Assembly (NCBI GenBank): GCA_964638245.1
Contig: CAZWZG010000010.1
Location: 1 to 36,537, forward strand
Length of the DNA stretch: 36,537 nt
DNA from: CAZWZG01 sp964638245
GTDB taxonomy: Bacteria; Pseudomonadota; Alphaproteobacteria; Rhodobacterales; Rhodobacteraceae
Direction: 5' to 3'
Shown in pieces: positions 23,980 through 33,104 of this stretch. Within the stretch, counting starts at the first letter, position 1, and the number at the start of each line of letters is the position of its first letter. The notes below the pieces were generated by a model. That model ran no database searches and was not told the DNA's origin. It saw only the letters and a program-made list of their open reading frames with translations. A program made the position numbers and the translations under genes.

Positions 23980-25052
23980 GCCCTCGCCTTCGAGCGCACA
24001 GTCTCTGCAAAGCGTATAGCCGCTGCTACGGGATGAAAGTCTTCGCGTCGGATCTCTTCGCCAACTTCGACGCTGGCATGCAGAACGCGCGCTGTTGGTG
24101 GATCACGATGTATTGGAACTTCGGCTTCTTGGGCCATCTCACGAATCCGAGCCGCAATCGCATCTACACCCTTAGCCACGCATATTGGCGCACGCCCGGA
24201 ACCGCGATCCCATTTCAAGGCAACGGCATAATGCGTGGGGTTTACAATAACAACATCGGCTTTTGGGACGTCTAGGAGCATCTTGTTGGTTGCAATGTCG
24301 ATCGCTTTTTGCCGGCGGTTCTGCTTCATATACGGATCGCCATCGCTTTCCTTGCTTTCATCGCGCAATTCCTTGTGGCTCATTCTGTGCTTGCGGGCGT
24401 GTTCTGCGCGCTGCCAGACCAAGTCCACCGCGCCGATAGTTGCTGCGATGACAGCCACAATGATCAAGAAGTCGACCAAAAGCGACAACATCAGCACTAT
24501 TGCAGTGCTGGGTTGGAGCCCCTGACTTGAGAGTATTTCAGGAAGCCTCTGCAAAACGAAGATTCCCAAGATCAATGAGATAAGGATTAGTTTAACGGTG
24601 CTTTTGGCGAATTCGAAAAGACCGTGCGCTCCAAATTTTTGTTTTGCATTGGAAAGCGGCGATATTCGACTGATTTTTGGTGCCAGTTTCTCTCCTGCCA
24701 TAACAAAGGCCTGCTGTGCCAGTACTGAACAAAGAGCTGCCGCGGCAGGAAACAGGAACCATGGCAAGAGATAGGGTACGAGGTCGGCCTGAAGTCTAGA
24801 CTGAAGCGCTTGGCCGAATCGATCTGTTTCGCCAAGCCAGGACGCTTCCGCGAGGAACCCCTGGAGAGCCGCCCCCATCGCCTTCAGGCTATCTGCACCA
24901 AAAGCAATAGCTGCGATCAGAAAACCGATATATGCAGCGGTCGTCGTAAGGTCCTGGGAATGAGGAACTTCACCCTTCTTACGAGCGTCATCCAGCTTCT
25001 TGGGTGTAGCATCGTATTGTTTGTCCTGATCAGTGTCTTCACCATCTGCCAT
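23976..25052 (-). CDS. flhB: Flagellar export switch protein FlhB
   Basis: Inner-membrane export gate protein whose cytoplasmic domain autocleaves to switch export from hook to filament proteins. The 358-residue protein starts DKQYDATPKKLDDARKKGEVP, has four hydrophobic segments (about 36-58, 90-116, 148-170, 182-212) and the autocleavage motif NPTH at 271-274 within VVIVNPTHYAVAL. FliK (11899-13425) would be its partner. It overlaps fliR by 1 base and the FliJ-like gene by 4. Confidence 0.96.
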   Translation of the reverse strand: MADGEDTDQDKQYDATPKKLDDARKKGEVPHSQDLTTTAAYIGFLIAAIAFGADSLKAMGAALQGFLAEASWLGETDRFGQALQSRLQADLVPYLLPWFLFPAAAALCSVLAQQAFVMAGEKLAPKISRISPLSNAKQKFGAHGLFEFAKSTVKLILISLILGIFVLQRLPEILSSQGLQPSTAIVLMLSLLVDFLIIVAVIAATIGAVDLVWQRAEHARKHRMSHKELRDESKESDGDPYMKQNRRQKAIDIATNKMLLDVPKADVVIVNPTHYAVALKWDRGSGRAPICVAKGVDAIAARIREMAQEAEVPIHRDPPTARVLHASVEVGEEIRREDFHPVAAAIRFAETVRSKARA

Positions 25053-25825
25053 CAGCGCGTCGCCAAAGGCCGTGCGAGTTGAGCGTCAAGCGCCGACGCC
25101 CATACGGAGAGCATGTAGGGTGTGCTCAGCGCCATCAGAACAAGGGCTGCCGCTGTAATGGCCGGAGCTCCGACAAATGCCACCATTAATTGGGGCATTG
25201 CTCGATTGATTACGCCCAATGCCACATTGTAAAGAACAGACGCAATTACGAATGGCGCGGCGAGACTGAAGGCAAGGGCAAACGCTTGCGATACTTTTGC
25301 CGACCCCCATTGTGCCACATCAGCGGCAGGTCGCAACTTACCCGCCGGAAGAACCTCGTAAGAAAAGATCAGCATCTCGGTAACTTTGAGATGAAATCCC
25401 AGTATCACCGCCAAAGCGAGGCCGCCCAATACCAACACCTCGGAAATGGCAGGTTGGGGATCAGCCGACGCTGCCCCGAATATTTGAGCAAGAGAAGTTG
25501 CCTGTGCAGCGATTGTGCCCGCAATCTGCAGCGCCATGATCAGTAGGCGAAGCCCGAGCCCGAGCAGCAAGCCCGCAACCACTTCTGCCCCTAGAAAACC
25601 CAGTACTTGTACATCATCCAGTCCTATCGTGACCTCAGGCACTACGGCCGGCGCAACGATCATTGTAAATCCGATCGTCAGAACGAGCCTTATTCGGGTC
25701 GGGATCATGCGTTCTCCGAAAGCCGGCAAGATCGCCATGGCCGCCCCAACGCGGAGAAACACGGCAAACCCTGTCATCAGTCCGACCTGAGCCTGTTCGA
25801 GCAGTTCTGCAAGGGCCAGGGTCAT
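25052..25825 (-). CDS. fliR: Flagellar export gate protein FliR
   Basis: Inner-membrane component of the FliPQR gate, 257 residues, with about six hydrophobic segments. The sequence GFAVFLRVGAAMAILPAFGERMIPTRIRL at the start and LVLGGLALAVILGFH with YNVALGVINRAMPQLMV later are typical. It overlaps flhA by 4 bases and flhB by 1, a tightly coupled gate operon. Confidence 0.95.
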   Translation of the reverse strand: MTLALAELLEQAQVGLMTGFAVFLRVGAAMAILPAFGERMIPTRIRLVLTIGFTMIVAPAVVPEVTIGLDDVQVLGFLGAEVVAGLLLGLGLRLLIMALQIAGTIAAQATSLAQIFGAASADPQPAISEVLVLGGLALAVILGFHLKVTEMLIFSYEVLPAGKLRPAADVAQWGSAKVSQAFALAFSLAAPFVIASVLYNVALGVINRAMPQLMVAFVGAPAITAAALVLMALSTPYMLSVWASALDAQLARPLATR

Positions 25826-27909
25826 GCTGAAACTGTGCCGACCAAGGCGGGCTTGGAATCAATGCCGATTTCTTCAAAGGATAAAACTGGGTTTGCGATG
25901 CCTTTGGCCGACAAAAGTGTCTTGAGAAACCTTCTTCTGCGCACCGACGTGATCAGCGCGGGATAAGTCCCGTCTTCTCCGACATGGGCGAGGGCTTCCG
26001 CAACATTCGCCGCCAATCGGTTGAACGTGCTTGGTGGCAGTGCAACGTCGGGATATCCCTTGTCGCTCTGTGTTTGATAGGTTGCGAATTGATCCTCCCA
26101 TTCTGGGTCAAGCTGAATCAGAGGAAGCGAGCCGTCCGGACGGCGCAATTCGGCCACCATTTGAAAACCCAGTCTTTGACGTACGTGCTCTGCGACCATC
26201 TCCGGTGTTGCTTGGCTTGACCTTGCTTCTGCTGTGGCTTCGAGAATGAGCGGCAGATTTCGAATAGACACGCGTTCTTCCAAGAGTAGGCGAGAGACTG
26301 TCAAAAGCAGATCAATCGGGACTTTGTCTGGTATCAGTTCGTCGATCAGTCTACGATTTGCTTCGGCACGTGTGGTATCCGTAAGGTTGCACGCTTCATC
26401 CAGGCGCGCGCGAAGAGCCTTGAGGCCAAACAGGCGTCCGAAGTTGCGCTTTGCCACTTCTAGCAAATGCGTGGCCAGGACTTCGGTCGGGTTCACGATT
26501 GTTGCCCCTGCTAGGGCGGCTTCTTCACCTGCATTTCTCGAAATCCATCTTGCAGGAGCCCCATAGACGGGCTCCTTTACATCCTGTCCGGGGGGCAGCA
26601 ACGTAGCGTCCCCACCAAGGAGTGCCATGGACTTGTCAGGATGCAATTTGTCTCGAGCCTGTTCGACACCCTGTATTCGAATGACATACATTCCGGAGGG
26701 TAGGGCAGCATCATCCGTCAGGCGGATCTCAGGCAGTATCAAGCCATACACTGTGGCGACGTGGGTGCGCATATTGGAGATCCGCGCATCCAAACCCGTT
26801 GCCGGATCCAGAACCATCGAGACCAGATCGGGCGCGAATTCCAGATGGATATCATCCAGGTCTAGGAGGTCCGCGATCCGTTCAGACTGTTCCTGCTTTT
26901 CCTCGCTCAAGTCTTCGCGCGCTGCAACGGCTTCTTTTTCCACGTTTCGTCTATTCGAAAGGTATGAAAGCGCTCCAAGCCCCACGCAACCGGCAAGAAA
27001 AGGAAGAAACGGAAGACCGGGAACAAGTGCAAACAGTCCCATGAGTGCAGCAACAGTGCCGAGCGCGGCCGGGTGTTTCCCGAGTTGGGACAGAATTGCA
27101 AAATCAGTGGAGCCCGTTGCTCCACCTCGGGCAAGGAGGAGAGCGGAAGCTATCGAAATAATGACCGCCGGAATTTGGCTGACCAAGCCATCTCCAACTG
27201 TCAAAATCGCGTAAGTGTTGAAAGCGGTTCCAAGCTCCATGTCATGGACTGCAAGTCCAATGATAAGCCCCATGACGAGGTTGAGAAGCGTGATAAGCAG
27301 ACCCGCAATTGCATCGCCTTTAACGAATTTCGATGCGCCGTCCAGTGAGCCAAAAAACGTCGTTTCGGCTTGTTCCGTCTCGCGCCGGGCCTTGGCTTCG
27401 GCGTGATCTATTGCCCCTGCGGACATGTCGCTGTCGATCGCAAGCTGCTTGCCGGGCATTCCGTCCAGAGCAAATCGCGCACCGACTTCAGCCATGCGTG
27501 CAGCACCCTTTGTGATGACCATAAAATTCACGATGAGAAGGACGCAGAAAACGACCAGCCCTATCAGAACGCTGCCTCCCATGACGAACATGGCGAAGCC
27601 CTGGATAACATTGCCAGCAGCGTCGGTGCCAGTATGTCCTTGTCCAATTATGAGCTTTGTCGATGAGACATTCAGGGAGAGCCGCAACATCAAGGATGCG
27701 AGCAAGATCGTTGGGAATGAGGAGAAATCGAGGGGCCGTTCAATAAAAAGCGTGTTCGTGAATATTAGAATTGCGAGTGCAAATGACGCCGCTAGGCCAA
27801 TGTCCAGAACGAAGGCGGGCATCGGCAAGATCATCATGAGAATGACCGCCATCAGTGCCATCGCAAGGACAATAGTCGGCCGAAACAGCAGGGATGTGGA
27901 AGGCATCAT
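25822..27909 (-). CDS. flhA: Flagellar export apparatus protein FlhA
   Basis: Large export gate protein of 695 residues that forms the nonameric ring receiving substrate-chaperone complexes. The N-terminal half has eight hydrophobic segments; the FHIPEP signature RFALDGMPGKQLAIDSDM is at 145-162, followed by GDAIAGLLITLLN. The C-terminal cytoplasmic domain (about 330-695) includes ATGLDARISNM and the conserved PEIRLTDD. The ATG at 27909 overlaps the sltF stop; a second ATG directly follows. fliR overlaps its stop by 4 bases. Confidence 0.97.
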   Translation of the reverse strand: MMPSTSLLFRPTIVLAMALMAVILMMILPMPAFVLDIGLAASFALAILIFTNTLFIERPLDFSSFPTILLASLMLRLSLNVSSTKLIIGQGHTGTDAAGNVIQGFAMFVMGGSVLIGLVVFCVLLIVNFMVITKGAARMAEVGARFALDGMPGKQLAIDSDMSAGAIDHAEAKARRETEQAETTFFGSLDGASKFVKGDAIAGLLITLLNLVMGLIIGLAVHDMELGTAFNTYAILTVGDGLVSQIPAVIISIASALLLARGGATGSTDFAILSQLGKHPAALGTVAALMGLFALVPGLPFLPFLAGCVGLGALSYLSNRRNVEKEAVAAREDLSEEKQEQSERIADLLDLDDIHLEFAPDLVSMVLDPATGLDARISNMRTHVATVYGLILPEIRLTDDAALPSGMYVIRIQGVEQARDKLHPDKSMALLGGDATLLPPGQDVKEPVYGAPARWISRNAGEEAALAGATIVNPTEVLATHLLEVAKRNFGRLFGLKALRARLDEACNLTDTTRAEANRRLIDELIPDKVPIDLLLTVSRLLLEERVSIRNLPLILEATAEARSSQATPEMVAEHVRQRLGFQMVAELRRPDGSLPLIQLDPEWEDQFATYQTQSDKGYPDVALPPSTFNRLAANVAEALAHVGEDGTYPALITSVRRRRFLKTLLSAKGIANPVLSFEEIGIDSKPALVGTVSA

Positions 27910-28661
27910 TGAAAGAACCCTCGGGGATTGCCATTCACTGGAAAAAGTGAGGATCCTGACCCATTGCGTGGAAGCGAAACGAGGGAACCAAGTCCTGCTT
28001 CTCCCTGAGACATTCTCAATAGTGGGTAGCTGTTTACCCGGTTGTGTTCAGGGTGGGCCGCGATGACTTGGGTCGTTGGGTTTGGCGCCGCGATCGGGTG
28101 ATCCTCTGTTACGTCATCAAGCGACGCGCGGATCCGATTGAAACGGGCTTTGTAGCGGTCGGCGAACTTTGGGGTCCTGGAATGGTAGGCGCCGGCTGCC
28201 TTTGACCAGTCTCCGAACTCTTCGAAAAGCTCGGAGAGAAATCTTGCTGCATATGCCGCATTCTGATCCGGATCGAACATATCCGGGATCGAGGCGAAGG
28301 CATTTCCGTGCCAGCGATAGTTGATTTGAAAGCAGCCGACATCAAAGCTTCGCGCTCCGCGATCATAGTGCTTTTCCACATATCTCAGTGCTTCGTCCGG
28401 CGTATCAAACCAGACGCCCTTGCCTTCCATGTTGACAGTCCAAGGCCAGGGTTCAAAAGAGCCTTCGCGTTTGCGCCCTGTTTCTGTAAGTGAGATCGCT
28501 CGCAAAACATCGACTGGTATGCCAGAGCTGCGCGCGGCGCGAACCGCAGCTGCGTCGCAAATGTCTGCAATGTTTGCGTTCACGGATCGCGGCGACCCAA
28601 AAAGGCTGACGGCGATGCAAAGCGCCATACCGGCACACTTTATACCCAGAGCTTTGCCCAT
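27906..28661 (-). CDS. sltF: Flagellar lytic transglycosylase, SltF-like
   Basis: Secreted peptidoglycan lytic transglycosylase of about 251 residues that probably opens the wall for the rod. A signal peptide (about 1-29) is followed by an SLT fold: catalytic Glu60 in SLTETGRK, the GCFQINY motif near 109-115 and AAGAYHSRTP. In Rhodobacter sphaeroides SltF does this job and pairs with a muramidase-less FlgJ, as here. The ATG at 28661 is chosen for a sensible signal peptide; a TTG at 28691 would extend it by ten residues. The C-terminal 60 residues look disordered. It overlaps flhA by 4 bases. Confidence 0.9.
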   Translation of the reverse strand: MGKALGIKCAGMALCIAVSLFGSPRSVNANIADICDAAAVRAARSSGIPVDVLRAISLTETGRKREGSFEPWPWTVNMEGKGVWFDTPDEALRYVEKHYDRGARSFDVGCFQINYRWHGNAFASIPDMFDPDQNAAYAARFLSELFEEFGDWSKAAGAYHSRTPKFADRYKARFNRIRASLDDVTEDHPIAAPNPTTQVIAAHPEHNRVNSYPLLRMSQGEAGLGSLVSLPRNGSGSSLFPVNGNPRGFFQ

Positions 28662-28734
28662 TTTCCCACGCAGTTCTTGCGGTTTGGGCAAACATAGCGG
28701 CCAACCCGTTAAGGCAAGGTAACTGAAAAGAAAC

Positions 28735-31113
28735 CTAGGGGCTTGCTGATGCTTCTAGGAGAGCACGCATGGCGTTTCGTCGTTCAACGCTTGCCTGCAC
28801 CACGGCATCCGCAGCGTCTCTGAAGACGCGACCGTCAACGGTCTCAAGGTTCAGTTGCGCCAAAGGCACGTCTTGGGCCTGCCGGATTGCTGTGGCTGCT
28901 GCAGATAACTCATCTACGTCAGTCTCCAACCCAGACCAGTCACCCGCCCTTTGCCGTGCAATCAGTGCAGATTTGGTTCGGCCAATGCCTTCCCACACAG
29001 CTGCTGCTTCGCGGTGCGATGCCAAAGCCGAGTAAGCTTGTGCCCGAAGCTCGGCCACTTCCTGGCCGCTTAGACCTTCAAGAACGCGAAGGGCTTTGCT
29101 GGCATCGTCCCGAGCGAGTTCGATCCTTGCTAGGCGAAGTTTGTTTTCAAGCACTCCGCCGGGAATATCGTCAACCATTTGCTCCGCTGTGTTCGCGAAC
29201 CCCAATGCAATCAGGCGATCAGCCAATGCGCGACGAGCTTCGACAGAAACTGGACCAACGCCCAGACGTTCATCTGCAGTCGTTGCAAAAACGAGGAGGG
29301 ATGCGTCCGTCATGCTGTCAGCTGCCGCAAGCGCGACCGCGCGAAATAGGCTTTCCGCTGTTTCCCGGTCAATGGCGTTTGTTGCGCGTGCATGCTCGAG
29401 GGCTGCAAGCGCGGGCGGAATCTCACCGCGACGCCGATAACCATTCACTTCTGCAATACGCAAGTCGCGAGCCGATTCCGAGCCACGCAGTTCAAAGGCG
29501 AGGATTGGCAAGAGCGCCATGTCCTCGTCGTTTGGAAGCGTTCCGGTGTCTTCGCCTGCCGAAATACGGCGTAGCACCGTCTCCGCAAGTAGTTTTGTGT
29601 CACCAGCCACCGCATCGGGGGATGGCGGCAGCATCGGGTCTCCACGTTCAGTGGATAAAGCAGCAACCGCCATTGCCAAAAGCGTGTCGCCTTGAAATCC
29701 GTCGCGTCGGATGGCGTTCAACACAGTCGCGGCTGCGTCCGGATCTCCGGCTGTGGTTAGACGTTCCATGAGCGCTGGGCCAAGGTGACGGCGAAGGTGG
29801 ACCGGTAATGCCGAAAATGTCGATAAAATCTTTGCTCTTGTCCGCGCAATCTCTTGCGCTGAAAAGGGTTGAGCAAGCGCCGCCCAGAAAGCCGCGTTCG
29901 TCTCGCACTCCAATTGCCCAGCAAGCGGCCCCGGTTCCGAGATTTCAGTTGCATCAATGAGTTCGGCGAGCGTCAAAAGGAGTTTCGTTTCAGGATCGTT
30001 CGAAGGAAAGGCCTCGAGAACTGCGCGGGCCTCGGCCCCGAATCCCATATTGATGTAAAGGCGACTCAACCTTCGCACCGCGTCCAGATCAGTGACATCA
30101 AACTCACCCACAAGTGCAGAGCGGGCTCGAGAAAGATCAAGATAGGGCTGGTCCAGATCTCCCCAGGAGCCCACGTCAATAATATCGCCGGAAAGGCATA
30201 CGCCACCGCGCAGGCCCGAGACCGATGGCACAAAGCCTGCGTTTGCTCGATCGATCGCGGTCGACACTGCTATATTTGCACCGAAATCGGCGAGGGGCCC
30301 TACGAAGGCCTCGGCGTTTTGGTCTGGAGGCTCGACTTTTTCGATCGGAAGCGCATCGACGAGCCCTTGTGCAGCGGCACGTCCAAACGCCTCAAGCGTT
30401 TCGTCGATGGTTGCACGTTGCATGCTTTGTCGCTCAAGTACCACTTGAAAATCTGGTTCAAGAAGTGCGTTCGTCGCCAAACGCTCATAGGCACCATTCT
30501 GATCATTGGGGGCCCGCAAAAGCGCGTCGGCGAAGCCACCTGTTTCGAAGGCGGCCACGCCGATCGGGGCGGTCGCTGCTACACCCGGCAAAACGACCAT
30601 TGGTGCTAACCGATGCGGCGGAAGGTAGATCTTTGGCAGAATTATGTCCGCAACGTCGGAAGGTTCTGGTAGAGCGTCGAAGGCGGGGAAATCCTCTTTT
30701 CGCGCTTGTACATATTCAACACGTGTCAAAAATGGTTCTTCGAACGAAGAGCCTTCCGGAGGGGGACCATCGTGGATATCAACAACCAACAGTCGGTCGC
30801 TTAGTTCGAAAGCTTCTACGTGGCAGGCGCAAGTTACGTTGAATTCAAGGCTAGCGCTGTCATCGGTTTCTTTGATGCCTCTCAAACGTGTTTGCGGGAT
30901 TTTGTCGTAAACACTTCCAACGTTAAAGCTGCGGCTATCGTTTGTAACCAGGACATAGCCGGTTTCAGTTCGCGAAACCGACCATTCCGGTAATGCACCG
31001 AACTCGAAGACGAGCCTTGAGAATGTTGGATGTTCTCCGGAGCGAACCTGAATGGTTTCTCCAAGGGCTGCCTGCGCTAGAAAAATCGAACATATGGCGA
31101 TCAGAATCTTCAT
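28735..31113 (-). CDS. Large secreted protein with AMIN-like and TPR-like regions, unknown function
   Basis: A 792-residue periplasmic protein of unrecognised family. It has a signal peptide (MKILIAICSIFLAQAALG, cut near 18), then a beta-rich region (about 20-116) with two related strands, RLVFEFGALPEWSV and FELSDRLLVVDIHDG, resembling AMIN domains, a Pro-rich linker, and a long helical body (about 330-770) with TPR-like pairs such as AEARAVLEAFP, PALAALEHARATNA and DASKALRVLEGL. A CxC pair lies at 95-97. Its ATG overlaps the motA stop by 4 bases, so it is coupled to the stator gene. The layout recalls Campylobacter PflA, a periplasmic motor scaffold of similar size; homology is not shown. 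Confidence 0.72.
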   Translation of the reverse strand: MKILIAICSIFLAQAALGETIQVRSGEHPTFSRLVFEFGALPEWSVSRTETGYVLVTNDSRSFNVGSVYDKIPQTRLRGIKETDDSASLEFNVTCACHVEAFELSDRLLVVDIHDGPPPEGSSFEEPFLTRVEYVQARKEDFPAFDALPEPSDVADIILPKIYLPPHRLAPMVVLPGVAATAPIGVAAFETGGFADALLRAPNDQNGAYERLATNALLEPDFQVVLERQSMQRATIDETLEAFGRAAAQGLVDALPIEKVEPPDQNAEAFVGPLADFGANIAVSTAIDRANAGFVPSVSGLRGGVCLSGDIIDVGSWGDLDQPYLDLSRARSALVGEFDVTDLDAVRRLSRLYINMGFGAEARAVLEAFPSNDPETKLLLTLAELIDATEISEPGPLAGQLECETNAAFWAALAQPFSAQEIARTRAKILSTFSALPVHLRRHLGPALMERLTTAGDPDAAATVLNAIRRDGFQGDTLLAMAVAALSTERGDPMLPPSPDAVAGDTKLLAETVLRRISAGEDTGTLPNDEDMALLPILAFELRGSESARDLRIAEVNGYRRRGEIPPALAALEHARATNAIDRETAESLFRAVALAAADSMTDASLLVFATTADERLGVGPVSVEARRALADRLIALGFANTAEQMVDDIPGGVLENKLRLARIELARDDASKALRVLEGLSGQEVAELRAQAYSALASHREAAAVWEGIGRTKSALIARQRAGDWSGLETDVDELSAAATAIRQAQDVPLAQLNLETVDGRVFRDAADAVVQASVERRNAMRALLEASASP

Positions 31114-31979
31114 GCAGCGTCCTTGGGCACGGCCTTGATCGCTTCCTCCAGATCCGAAAAGCCCGGGCGAACCTGATGCGGCGTGTTCTGGCGTCCGACT
31201 TCAATGCAAATGCTTGTTGCATGGTTGTGGAGGTTCGCCACCAGCACTTCGCGGATTAGGCGATAGAAATGTGCATCGTCTTCGACGACGGCTTTCACGC
31301 GGTTGGCGAACGGACCAAAAAAGCCATATGCCAAAAATACTCCAAGGAACGTCCCAACAAGCGCGCCCCCAATGAGTTTCCCCAGGATTTCAGGAGGTTG
31401 GTCGATCGACCCCATGGTCTTAATGACGCCCAATACTGCCGCAACAATGCCGAGGGCTGGCAAACCATCGGCAATGACCTGCAAAGCATGGCTTGAATGC
31501 AGTGCGTGGTGATGATGTGCCTCAATTCGCTTCTCCAAAACCTCTTCGACTTGGTGCGGGTCGTTATAGTTCATCGACGCTGAGCGAAGGGTGTCGCAGA
31601 TAAGCTCTATGGCTTCGTGATCCTTCAGAATACGCGGATAGCGTGCGAAGATTACGGAGTTTTCTGGATCTTCAATGTGTTCTTCTAAACCCACCGGGTT
31701 TTGTCGTGCGAGGCGGATGAGTTCGTAGAGCAGGCAAAGAAGGTCTCGATAGTCTTCCGCCTTCCAGCTTGGACCTTTGAACACCTTGCCCATGTCAGAA
31801 AGGGTTTGTTTGACCGTGCTCATTCCGTTTGCGATCAGAAACGCGCCAAGTGCAGCACCACCGATCATGGTCATCTCGTAGGGGAGAGCCGAAAAGATGA
31901 TCTTCATCTTCCCGCCCGACCAAAGGTAGCCGCCAAACACCATGGCGAATACTATGATGATACCGATTATTCCGAGCAT
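31110..31979 (-). CDS. motA: Flagellar motor stator protein MotA
   Basis: Inner-membrane stator subunit that, with MotB, conducts protons and drives the rotor. The 289-residue protein has four hydrophobic segments (about 2-20, 36-52, 172-190, 202-222). The key residues of E. coli MotA are in place: Arg92 and Glu99/Glu100 in RLARQNPVGLEEHIEDP for rotor contact, Pro174 in DGLPALGIV and Pro223 in FGPFANRV. A His-rich patch AHHHHALHSSH lies before the third segment. motB is not adjacent or anywhere in the window. Its stop overlaps the 792-residue protein by 4 bases. Confidence 0.95.
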   Translation of the reverse strand: MLGIIGIIIVFAMVFGGYLWSGGKMKIIFSALPYEMTMIGGAALGAFLIANGMSTVKQTLSDMGKVFKGPSWKAEDYRDLLCLLYELIRLARQNPVGLEEHIEDPENSVIFARYPRILKDHEAIELICDTLRSASMNYNDPHQVEEVLEKRIEAHHHHALHSSHALQVIADGLPALGIVAAVLGVIKTMGSIDQPPEILGKLIGGALVGTFLGVFLAYGFFGPFANRVKAVVEDDAHFYRLIREVLVANLHNHATSICIEVGRQNTPHQVRPGFSDLEEAIKAVPKDAA

Positions 31980-32031
31980 TCGCCGCGCTCCGCGCCCCTC
32001 TTAATATCTCGCTAGTGCTAAGGAGAGGACC

Positions 32032-32658
32032 TTAAGAATCCGTGTCATCTACTGGTCGGATTGGTGCACTTGCGTTGCGTCCAGCTAGAACGACGGAAAT
32101 GGCATAAGCGAGTTCAGGTTCAAGGCCTGATAGAATTGCTGCCGCGGCGTCAGGACGCATGCGCCCGAGGAAGCCAGCTGCGAATTCCGGTGCCATCTGG
32201 GCAAAAAGCGCCGATGCTTCGACGGGCTTCATGTTCTCATAGACGCTTGTCAGGCGGGCGAGATCGCTTTCTGCGGCCGAGTCCGCGAACGACAAGGCTT
32301 CGCGCAAGGAGGTTTCCGCGATCTCCAAGCGCGCAAGGTCAGCTTCTATTTCTTCCTCCACCAAGGCGAGCGCTTGAACACGAATATCTAACTGCTTCTC
32401 GCGCTCTGCAACACGAGCTTCGCGGTCGAGAATGGCCGCCAATGCTTCCGCCACACCAGGTTCCATTTCGCACATGGGTTCCACAGAGACTGGAAGGGTT
32501 TCCTGCAAAACATCTGATGCAGCGGTTTGCGCAATTGCCCAGCCATTTTCACCGGCAATACGCAATCCTGCGGAGAGCAAGAATATTGCTGAAAGAACCG
32601 CGAGCGTTCCGCCGCCCCTGGTAAGCCGACGCCAAAAACCAAACACAGATCCGCGCAT
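32032..32658 (-). CDS. MotE-like membrane-anchored coiled-coil protein
   Basis: A 208-residue bitopic protein with an N-terminal membrane segment (about 17-36), a long coiled-coil (about 68-128, EREKQLDIRVQALALVEEEI) and a C-terminal helical domain (about 135-195, YENMKPVEASALFAQMAPEFAAGFLGRM, AAAILSGLEPELA) of the MgtE-N type. This is the architecture of Sinorhizobium MotE, a periplasmic chaperone of MotC, and of spirochaete FlbB, a motor collar protein. It lies 52 bases before motA and overlaps the DUF6468 gene by 1 base. A scaffold or stator role is inferred. Confidence 0.8.
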   Translation of the reverse strand: MRGSVFGFWRRLTRGGGTLAVLSAIFLLSAGLRIAGENGWAIAQTAASDVLQETLPVSVEPMCEMEPGVAEALAAILDREARVAEREKQLDIRVQALALVEEEIEADLARLEIAETSLREALSFADSAAESDLARLTSVYENMKPVEASALFAQMAPEFAAGFLGRMRPDAAAAILSGLEPELAYAISVVLAGRNASAPIRPVDDTDS

Positions 32659-33095
32659 TACGACGCCGCCTTTCTACGGGAGGCGAACATGGTTGCAGTT
32701 GCTGGTCGTTCGGTTTCACTTTTGGCTCCCGGAGCCGGTGTTGGCACCGGCTCTGAATCAGTTTCAGGCTGCTCGCTACCGTCCATTTTGATCTCGCCAT
32801 TCTCTTGTTCAATTGGAAGATCATGCATAGAGGCCACCAAGAGTTCGAGTTTCCTTGCCACTTCTTCGGCGCGGTTCGTCAATGCATCCAGTGTTTCCCG
32901 TTCCGTCTGAGCCGTGCCACGAGCGTTTTCGAGGGTTTTTGTCATGCCATCGACTTGAGCCGAAAGAACCGCAATCGCTCCCCCAACACCATTCTCGAGA
33001 CTGTTAAAGCGCGTCAGCCGTCGGGAAAGCGTCACGCAATACAATCCTGCGCCAAGCGCAGCTGCTATCAACATAATGTCTGCGATCATTTCCAT
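32658..33095 (-). CDS. DUF6468-like small membrane protein
   Basis: A 145-residue protein with one N-terminal membrane segment (about 4-22), a coiled-coil (about 40-92, with DGMTKTLENARGTAQTERETLDALTNRAEEV) and a Pro/Glu-rich disordered tail. It resembles the DUF6468 proteins seen between fliL and motA-linked genes in Rhodobacterales. No enzymatic motif is present. Nine bases separate it from fliL and it overlaps the MotE-like gene by 1 base, so it is probably a motor accessory protein; the function is not known. Confidence 0.68.
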   Translation of the reverse strand: MEMIADIMLIAAALGAGLYCVTLSRRLTRFNSLENGVGGAIAVLSAQVDGMTKTLENARGTAQTERETLDALTNRAEEVARKLELLVASMHDLPIEQENGEIKMDGSEQPETDSEPVPTPAPGAKSETERPATATMFASRRKAAS

Positions 33096-33104
33096 CTTCG
33101 AACC

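Noticed and set aside
28887..30842. Long plus-strand frames opposite the 792-residue protein
   Set aside because: Several overlapping frames with Arg/Pro-rich composition; the minus frame has a signal peptide and coupling to motA and is the real gene.
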